From positions 1 to 64,000 of the forward strand of contig CAVOJV010000054.1 of assembly GCA_963696325.1 (NCBI GenBank): DNA of 64,000 nt, given 5' to 3'. Made by a program: the position numbers and the translations under genes. Shown piece by piece: positions 59,277 through 64,000 of the stretch; positions within the stretch are counted from its first letter, which is position 1, and each line of letters opens with the position of its first letter. The notes below the pieces were generated by a model. It ran no database searches and had not been told where the DNA came from. It saw nothing but the letters and a program-made list of their open reading frames with translations. This DNA comes from CAVOJV01 sp963696325 (lineage in GTDB: Bacteria; Pseudomonadota; Gammaproteobacteria; Competibacterales; Competibacteraceae).

Positions 59277-59769
59277 GCGGGTAGTCGTCAACACCGGCCC
59301 CCTGATCACGCTCGGTCGTGCCGGCGCCTTGGCAGTGATCGAGCAGTTACCCATCCGTTTCATCGCGCCGCCGCAGGTGGCTGAAGAGATCAACGCCGGC
59401 GCCGCCGCCGGTCATCCGGTCGTGCTGCCGACCTCGGTTGAAGTACTGGCTTTGGCGGTTCCTGTGGCGCCTTTGGCCTGTCAAGCGCTGGACGCGGGGG
59501 AAGCAGCCGTCATCCAACTGGCGCTGGAGCGAAGTATCCCGACCGTGTGTATAGACGAATGGCGCGGGCGCCGTGCGGCCAAAGCTGTCGGCCTGAGAGT
59601 GACTGGCTCGTTGGGATTGCTTGGCCGTGCGAAACAGGCTGGGTTGATCCCAGCAGTACGCCCTTGGGTTGAGCGCCTGGCCGCGGCAGGCGCTCACTAC
59701 GATCCAGAACTGCTCCAAGGCTTCTTGCAGGCGATGGGTGAGTCCTCTGTCAACAACACCAACAGCTAG
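59260..59769 (+). CDS. DUF3368 PIN-like toxin
   Basis: A 169-residue protein with the PIN-like start VVVNTGPLITLGRAG and a middle with ALDAGEAAVIQLALERSIPTV plus CIDEWRGRRAAKAVGL; the acids of VNTGP(L) proteins are replaced by N at the first position as usual for DUF3368. TTG 59260, behind GAGG, overlaps the antitoxin end by 17 bp. It is a probable ribonuclease of a toxin-antitoxin pair. Confidence 0.82.
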   Translation: MPNEVERVVVNTGPLITLGRAGALAVIEQLPIRFIAPPQVAEEINAGAAAGHPVVLPTSVEVLALAVPVAPLACQALDAGEAAVIQLALERSIPTVCIDEWRGRRAAKAVGLRVTGSLGLLGRAKQAGLIPAVRPWVERLAAAGAHYDPELLQGFLQAMGESSVNNTNS

Positions 59770-59776
59770 CAATCCG

Positions 59777-62700
59777 CTAATCCCCCACGACCACGAACGG
59801 CGCCCAGAAATACGGATGGGCGAGGGAAAGGTAGGGCGCTTTAGCCTGCTGCTGCCAGGTCCGACCCCGCAACTGGCGGCGGGCCTCGGTCAAGGCGGCG
59901 AGCGGGGTCTGACCGGCTTGCAGTTGGGTAAAGGTGGCCACCATCAGGTCGCGGGTGGAATCGCTGGCCACGGGCCAGTGGCTGACCAGCAGATGGCGGG
60001 CGCCGGCAAACAGGAAAGCGCGGGTCAGGCCGGCGAAGCCTTCGCCCTGGTTGCCGCGTTGCGGGTCACCGGCGGTGTTGCAGGCGGAAAGGACGACCAG
60101 GTCGGCGTTGATCGGCAGCTCGTCGAGGATGTCTTTCAGGGTGAGGAAGCCGTCCTCGCCGTGGAGGTCGCCGACCAGGGTCAGCGCCAGCGCCGGTTGG
60201 CCGCGTTTTTCGACGGGACCGGCCGGGAAGGACCGGTCCAGGCTCAGGGTCGACGGGGGTGTTGGCGCCTGCTGCATGGCCAGGAACTCGCCGCCGAGCA
60301 GGCCGTGGGTGGAAAATACCAGATAGCGCAAGCCATTCAGATCGCCCTGCTTGGCCAGGGCTTTGGCGGTGTATTCCTGGGCCTCCGCGCGCAGGTAAAG
60401 CTGGGATTGGGTCCCCACGAGTTGAGCCATGGCGCCGACTTCGTCGGCGGTTTCCGGTAACCGGTTCAGGTGCATGTCCGTCCCGCTGCGGGCCAGCAAC
60501 TGCAAGGTGGTCCGGGTGGCGGCGGAATAGCCTTTGGTCGGTGCCGAGGCCGGCTGTGCCGGGGATTTCTCCTGTTCCGGCTCGAAGATGGGATCGGCGA
60601 AAGCGATCAGGTTGCGGGTCAGCGGCGCCGGCGGTTTCGGGTAGTTGCGCTGCGAGACCAGCGCCGCCAGGCTGGGCAGATAGCTGAAGCGGTAGCGGTC
60701 GGCCAGGTACGGGAGGGTGGCGTATTCGCCCAGCAGAGGTTGTTGGGCGCTGCGGCCATCAGCCGCCTGCTGGGCCTGCCGAAATGCCTGCTGCTCAGTC
60801 TCGCCATAGGCCGTCACCAACAGTTCCAGCGGCAGGTTGTAGAGGGCGCCGTCGGCCACTACCAGCACCCGCTGGGCGCCGTGCAGGGTGTCTTCGACCG
60901 GAGCGATGAGGTCTTGGTAAAGCTGATGCAACTGTTCGGGGTCCAGCTTGGCGAGTTGGGCGACCTGTTCCAGCGGCTGGCGAATCTGGCCGACCCGCTC
61001 GGTCATGGCTTTTTCAGGCACGGCGACCGTGCGCAGGGTGAAATTCTTCTGGGTGACGGCCAGCAGCACGGTACGCTCGGGTAACAGCACGACACTGAGT
61101 AGCGCTTCCTCCGGACGCAGCAGGCGCTGTTGCAGTTGGTCCACCGTCACCGGCTGCGGTTGTAGCAACTCCATAAAGCGCGGGTAGTCGCGCCAGAGCT
61201 GCTGTTCCACCGTGGTCAGGCCGGCCTTCGCCTGGTCGATCAGCCGCTTCAATTCCGCGCGTTGCGTCTCGGCCGCGGCCTCCTTGAGCGGCAGTTTGGC
61301 GCGCTTTTCCACCAGGAAGGTCAATTGCTGCTGCAACGCCTCCCGGCGGTGCTTGAGGTCAACGAAGGCCGGCTCGGCCGAGAATTGCTGCACATCCGCC
61401 TGCCGCAGCAGTTCGCTGAAAATCCGGCTCTGGTTACGGGAGGCGACGGCGAGCACCTCCCGGTCATAGCCCGCCTTAGGATCCTGCTCGTGCAGCTTCA
61501 GCAGCAAGTCGATGAATTCACGGTAGACGTAGGCATACTGCCCCAGGAAGGACTGGCGGGCTTCCTCGGACAAGCCCTGGGTGTAGGCAAACAGCCGGTC
61601 CAGGGTGTCGATGGCGGTGCGGTAGTAGGGGACGGCGTCTTGGAGACGGCCCCGTGCTACCAGGAAAAAACCCAGGTTGCGACTGTGAAGGAGAAGGTTG
61701 GCTGGCGCTTCCGCTTGCTGGTCGATGGCCACGGCGCGGCGGTAGAGCGGCTCGGCTTCCCCGGCGCGGCCCTGATCCCCTAGCACGTTGGCCAGGTTGT
61801 TGAGACTACCGGCGGTGGCGGGATGCTCGGGCCCCAGTACTTTCTCGTTAATCGCCGCGGCACGGCGGACGAGCGGCTCGGCCTCTCCGGCGCGGCCCTG
61901 CGCCCGCAGCACGTTGGCCAGGTTGTTGAGACTGGTGGCGGTGCGGGGATGCTCGGCGCCCCGGACTTTCTCGTTAATCGCTAGGGCGCGGCGGTAGAGC
62001 GGCTTGGCTTCTCCGTACCGGCCCTGATTCTCCAGCACGTTGGCCAGGTTGTGAAGACTATCGGTGGTGTCGGGGTGCTCGGCCCCCAGCGCTTTCTCCC
62101 GAATCGCCAGGACGCGGCGGAGAAGCGGCTCGGCTTCCCCGGCGCGGCCCTGGTCATTCAGCACCACGGCCAGGTTGTTGAGACTACCGGCGGTGTCGGG
62201 ATGCTCGACACCCAGGACTTTCTCATTAATCGCCAAGGCGCGGCGGTAGAGCGACTCAGCCTCCCCGGCGCGGCCCTGCGCCCACAGCACGTTGGCCAGG
62301 TTGTTGAGACTGGTGGCGGTGCGGGGATGCTCGGCGCCCCGGACTTTCTCGTTAATCGCCAGGGCGCGGCGGACGAGCGGCTCGGCCTCCCCGGCGCGGC
62401 CCTGCGCCCACAGCACGTTGGCCAGGTTGTGAAGACTATCGGTGGTGTCGGGATGCTCGGCACCCAGGACTTTCTCCCGAATCGCCAGGGCGCGGCGGTG
62501 AAGCGGCTCGGCTTCCCCGGCGTGGCCCTGATTCCCTAGCACGGTGGCCAGGTTGTTGAGACTGGTGGCGGTGTCGGGATGCTCGACACCCAGGACTTTC
62601 TCCCGAATCGCTAGGGCACGGCGGACGAGCGGCTCGGCCTCCCCGGCGCGGCCCTGCGCCTGCAGCACCAAGGCCAGGTTGCTGAGACTAGCGGCGGTGT

Positions 62701-63304
62701 CGGGATGCTCGGCGCCCAGGACTTTCTCCCGAATCGCCAGGGCGCGGCGGTGAAGCGGCTCGGCTTCCCCGGCGCGGCCCTGATTCCCTAGCACGGTGGC
62801 CAAGTTGTTGAGACTGGTGGCGGTGTCGGGATGCTCGGCGCCCAGGACTTTCTCCCGAATCGCCAGGACGCGGCGGAGAAGCGGCTCGGCTTCCCCGGCG
62901 CGGCCCGGCGCCTCCAGCACGCTGGCCAGGTTGTGGAGACTATCGGCGGTGTCGGGATGCTCGGCGCCCAGGACTTTCTCCCGAATCGCCAGGGCGCGGC
63001 GGTGGAGCGGCTCGGCTTCCCCGGTGCGGCCCTGCGCCTGCAGCACCACGGCCAGGTTGTTGAGGCTGGTGGCGGTGGCGGGATGCTCAAAACCGAAAGC
63101 ACGATCCGTCACCGCCAGCGCCTGTCGTGCAGGCTGCTCAGCACCGGCATAATCCCCGGTCTGATAGCGCGCAGCAACCAGCTTTTGCAGGGCTTCCCAC
63201 TGTTGAAAATCCGCCTCCAGCTCCTGAGCCCCTGCGCTCAGTACCCCTATACCCACTAACAGCACCGCGATCATCAAAATGGCTAAGCCTTTGTGGTAAC
63301 TCAT
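59777..63304 (-). CDS. Exported TPR-CHAT protein (caspase-like protease domain)
   Basis: A 1175-residue protein. A hydrophobic N-terminus (LAILMIAVLLVGIGVLSAG) ends in AQE, a signal peptide or anchor. Residues 35-560 are about a dozen 42-residue TPR units of the kinesin-light-chain type (EAEPLHRRALAIREKVLGAE, HPDTATSLNNLATVL). A helical middle leads to a C-terminal CHAT domain with catalytic His in YLVFSTHGLLGGEF and Cys in DLVVLSACNTAGDP. Active as a cysteine protease by family analogy. It is convergent with the toxin gene. The ATG 63304 follows GGAG. Confidence 0.9.
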   Translation of the reverse strand: MSYHKGLAILMIAVLLVGIGVLSAGAQELEADFQQWEALQKLVAARYQTGDYAGAEQPARQALAVTDRAFGFEHPATATSLNNLAVVLQAQGRTGEAEPLHRRALAIREKVLGAEHPDTADSLHNLASVLEAPGRAGEAEPLLRRVLAIREKVLGAEHPDTATSLNNLATVLGNQGRAGEAEPLHRRALAIREKVLGAEHPDTAASLSNLALVLQAQGRAGEAEPLVRRALAIREKVLGVEHPDTATSLNNLATVLGNQGHAGEAEPLHRRALAIREKVLGAEHPDTTDSLHNLANVLWAQGRAGEAEPLVRRALAINEKVRGAEHPRTATSLNNLANVLWAQGRAGEAESLYRRALAINEKVLGVEHPDTAGSLNNLAVVLNDQGRAGEAEPLLRRVLAIREKALGAEHPDTTDSLHNLANVLENQGRYGEAKPLYRRALAINEKVRGAEHPRTATSLNNLANVLRAQGRAGEAEPLVRRAAAINEKVLGPEHPATAGSLNNLANVLGDQGRAGEAEPLYRRAVAIDQQAEAPANLLLHSRNLGFFLVARGRLQDAVPYYRTAIDTLDRLFAYTQGLSEEARQSFLGQYAYVYREFIDLLLKLHEQDPKAGYDREVLAVASRNQSRIFSELLRQADVQQFSAEPAFVDLKHRREALQQQLTFLVEKRAKLPLKEAAAETQRAELKRLIDQAKAGLTTVEQQLWRDYPRFMELLQPQPVTVDQLQQRLLRPEEALLSVVLLPERTVLLAVTQKNFTLRTVAVPEKAMTERVGQIRQPLEQVAQLAKLDPEQLHQLYQDLIAPVEDTLHGAQRVLVVADGALYNLPLELLVTAYGETEQQAFRQAQQAADGRSAQQPLLGEYATLPYLADRYRFSYLPSLAALVSQRNYPKPPAPLTRNLIAFADPIFEPEQEKSPAQPASAPTKGYSAATRTTLQLLARSGTDMHLNRLPETADEVGAMAQLVGTQSQLYLRAEAQEYTAKALAKQGDLNGLRYLVFSTHGLLGGEFLAMQQAPTPPSTLSLDRSFPAGPVEKRGQPALALTLVGDLHGEDGFLTLKDILDELPINADLVVLSACNTAGDPQRGNQGEGFAGLTRAFLFAGARHLLVSHWPVASDSTRDLMVATFTQLQAGQTPLAALTEARRQLRGRTWQQQAKAPYLSLAHPYFWAPFVVVGD
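61740..63110. repeat. Tandem 126-bp repeats encoding TPR units
   Basis: About eleven 126-bp units whose DNA is much more similar than TPR function requires: segments such as CGGCTCGGCTTCCCCGGCG recur unit after unit. Neighbouring units switch between a few variants (GACGAGCGG or GGTAGAGCGG), a mosaic expected from gene conversion or unequal exchange. Confidence 0.85.
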
Positions 63305-63329
63305 TACACTCTCCGCAACGGTTGATGCC

Positions 63330-63352
63330 CTAGGAGCCTGTCGGACTTTCTC
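63330..63352. mobile_element. Solo IS1182-like terminal sequence after CTAG
   Basis: CTAG at 63330-63333 is followed by GAGCCTGTCGGACTTTCTC, which matches the end of the IS1182-type element at 54942 and 56445 (CAGCCTGTCGG, then CTTTC) at most positions. No transposase accompanies it, so it may be a remnant or a related element's end. Confidence 0.35.
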
Positions 63353-63505
63353 TACAACGTATTGATTTATATACAATCACTATTTTGGCGTTGAAAAATA
63401 ATTTCTCTAAAAATCGTTGCCGCTTGACCCACACTTCCACCACCTGCCCCTCCCGCACCAGCGCGGCCCATGAGGTGTCCTGGCAATATAGTAGACACTC
63501 CCGTT

Positions 63506-64000
63506 TCAAGCGGCCTTCTGGGTGTTGCGGACGCTCTGTGCAAACACGGCAGGGGCCAGGTTGCCAAGGCGTGAGTGGCGCCGTTGGCGGTTGTAAAAGA
63601 TTTCGAGGTATTCCCGGATCGAGGCTTCGGCCTCGGCGCGGGTTTCATAGCGCCTTTGATGAACCCGCTCGTTCTTCAGGCTACCCCAGAAGCTCTCCAT
63701 GGGGGCGTTGTCATAACCATTCCCTTACCGGGACATCGAGGCCAAAAGCCCATGCTGGTCCAGCATGCGCCGGTAAGCATGACTGCAGTATTGGCTGCCG
63801 CGGTCGGAATGGTGAATCAACCCGGGCGCAGGACGCTGATAGCCAATCGCGCGCCATAGGGCCTGCCCGACCAGTTCCTGCGTCATCCGGGCATCCATGC
63901 CGTAGCCAACGATCTCACCGGTGAATTGATCCTTGAGGGCCGCCAGATAATACAACCCGCCTTCCCCGGTGGGAAGGTAGGTGATATCCGGGTGCCAGAT
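63506..64000 (-). pseudogene. IS3-family transposase OrfB, C-terminal part with in-frame stop; runs off the right edge
   Basis: From the window edge leftwards: IWHPDITYLPTGEGGLYYLA, FTGEIVGYGMDARMTQELVG, LIHHSDRGSQYCSHAYRRML (second D), then MSR followed by TAA and, in the same frame, GNGYDNAPMESFWGSLKNER (the E of the DDE triad), and a normal end with RHSRLGNLAPAVFAQS. The TAA at 63726-63728 replaces the Lys of the usual S-R-K-G-N motif. The left element end is probably near 63474 (TGTCCTGGCAATATAG), but no partner end lies in the window. Confidence 0.85.

Noticed and set aside
61740..63110. 126-bp repeats considered as non-coding satellite
   Set aside because: They encode in-frame TPR helices in a 1175-residue protein with signal peptide and CHAT domain.

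Overview
The window looks like a GC-rich gammaproteobacterial chromosome. The tldD / darP(yjgA) / pmbA neighbourhood, the complete epmA-efp-epmB set, queA, htpX, hemN, prmB and a FimX-like protein all point that way. A PrkB-type phosphoribulokinase suggests Calvin-cycle capacity, and a wax-ester/diacylglycerol acyltransferase suggests neutral-lipid storage. A relative of Competibacteraceae or Chromatiales would fit, but this is inference; no rRNA or other decisive marker is present. Single-base insertions and deletions, several in homopolymers, are common in the first 10 kb and also hit the SCO1 gene, so part of the apparent gene decay may be assembly error.

Layout. 0-13.9 kb is an accessory island: a small RHH regulator, a type I restriction-modification operon (hsdM-hsdS-small gene-zeta-like P-loop protein-hsdR-YgjP metallopeptidase), an IS66-family element inserted in hsdM with a clear 8-bp target duplication, a P4-type integrase remnant, an intact IS3-family element, other transposase fragments and a broken VapBC-like pair. 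14-23.5 kb is mostly core: arfB, YchJ-like, an archaeal-type adenylate kinase, phosphoribulokinase, a nitrilase, tldD, darP, pmbA, and an exported protein with six 49-residue Gln-rich repeats. 23.8-29.6 kb holds lipid genes: a membrane-anchored alpha/beta hydrolase with a 31-residue overlapping membrane peptide, a WS/DGAT-acyltransferase fusion and a patatin. 31.1-37.0 kb is a compact cluster (RibD-type reductase, methyltransferase, glycosyltransferase, divergent 6-pyruvoyl-tetrahydropterin-synthase-like protein, MDR dehydrogenase, CDP-alcohol phosphatidyltransferase, YceI) that reads as a pathway for a modified, possibly lipid-linked, pterin-like compound. 37-46.7 kb is housekeeping: prmB, SCO1, psd, EF-P and its two modification enzymes, FimX-like, htpX, queA.

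A tRNA-Leu(CAA) at 46.8 kb is followed directly by an integrated element (47-54.9 kb). It encodes an integrase, an unknown protein, an excisionase-like protein, a 43-residue protein, a phage-type protein and a 1386-residue protein joining a TOPRIM primase-like region, a DUF3631 ATPase, a DEDDy 3'-5' exonuclease and a family A DNA polymerase. Helically phased TTAATCCCAC repeats lie just upstream of its replication genes. No capsid, tail or conjugation genes are seen. This self-contained replication module is the strongest candidate for an undescribed system in the window. An IS1182-family element with CTAG duplications closes the region.

56.4-63.3 kb carries a CHASE2 sensor, a periplasmic protein, an exported TPR-CHAT protease-like protein and, between them, a UPF0175/DUF3368 toxin-antitoxin pair. 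The window ends inside an IS3-family transposase broken by an in-frame stop.
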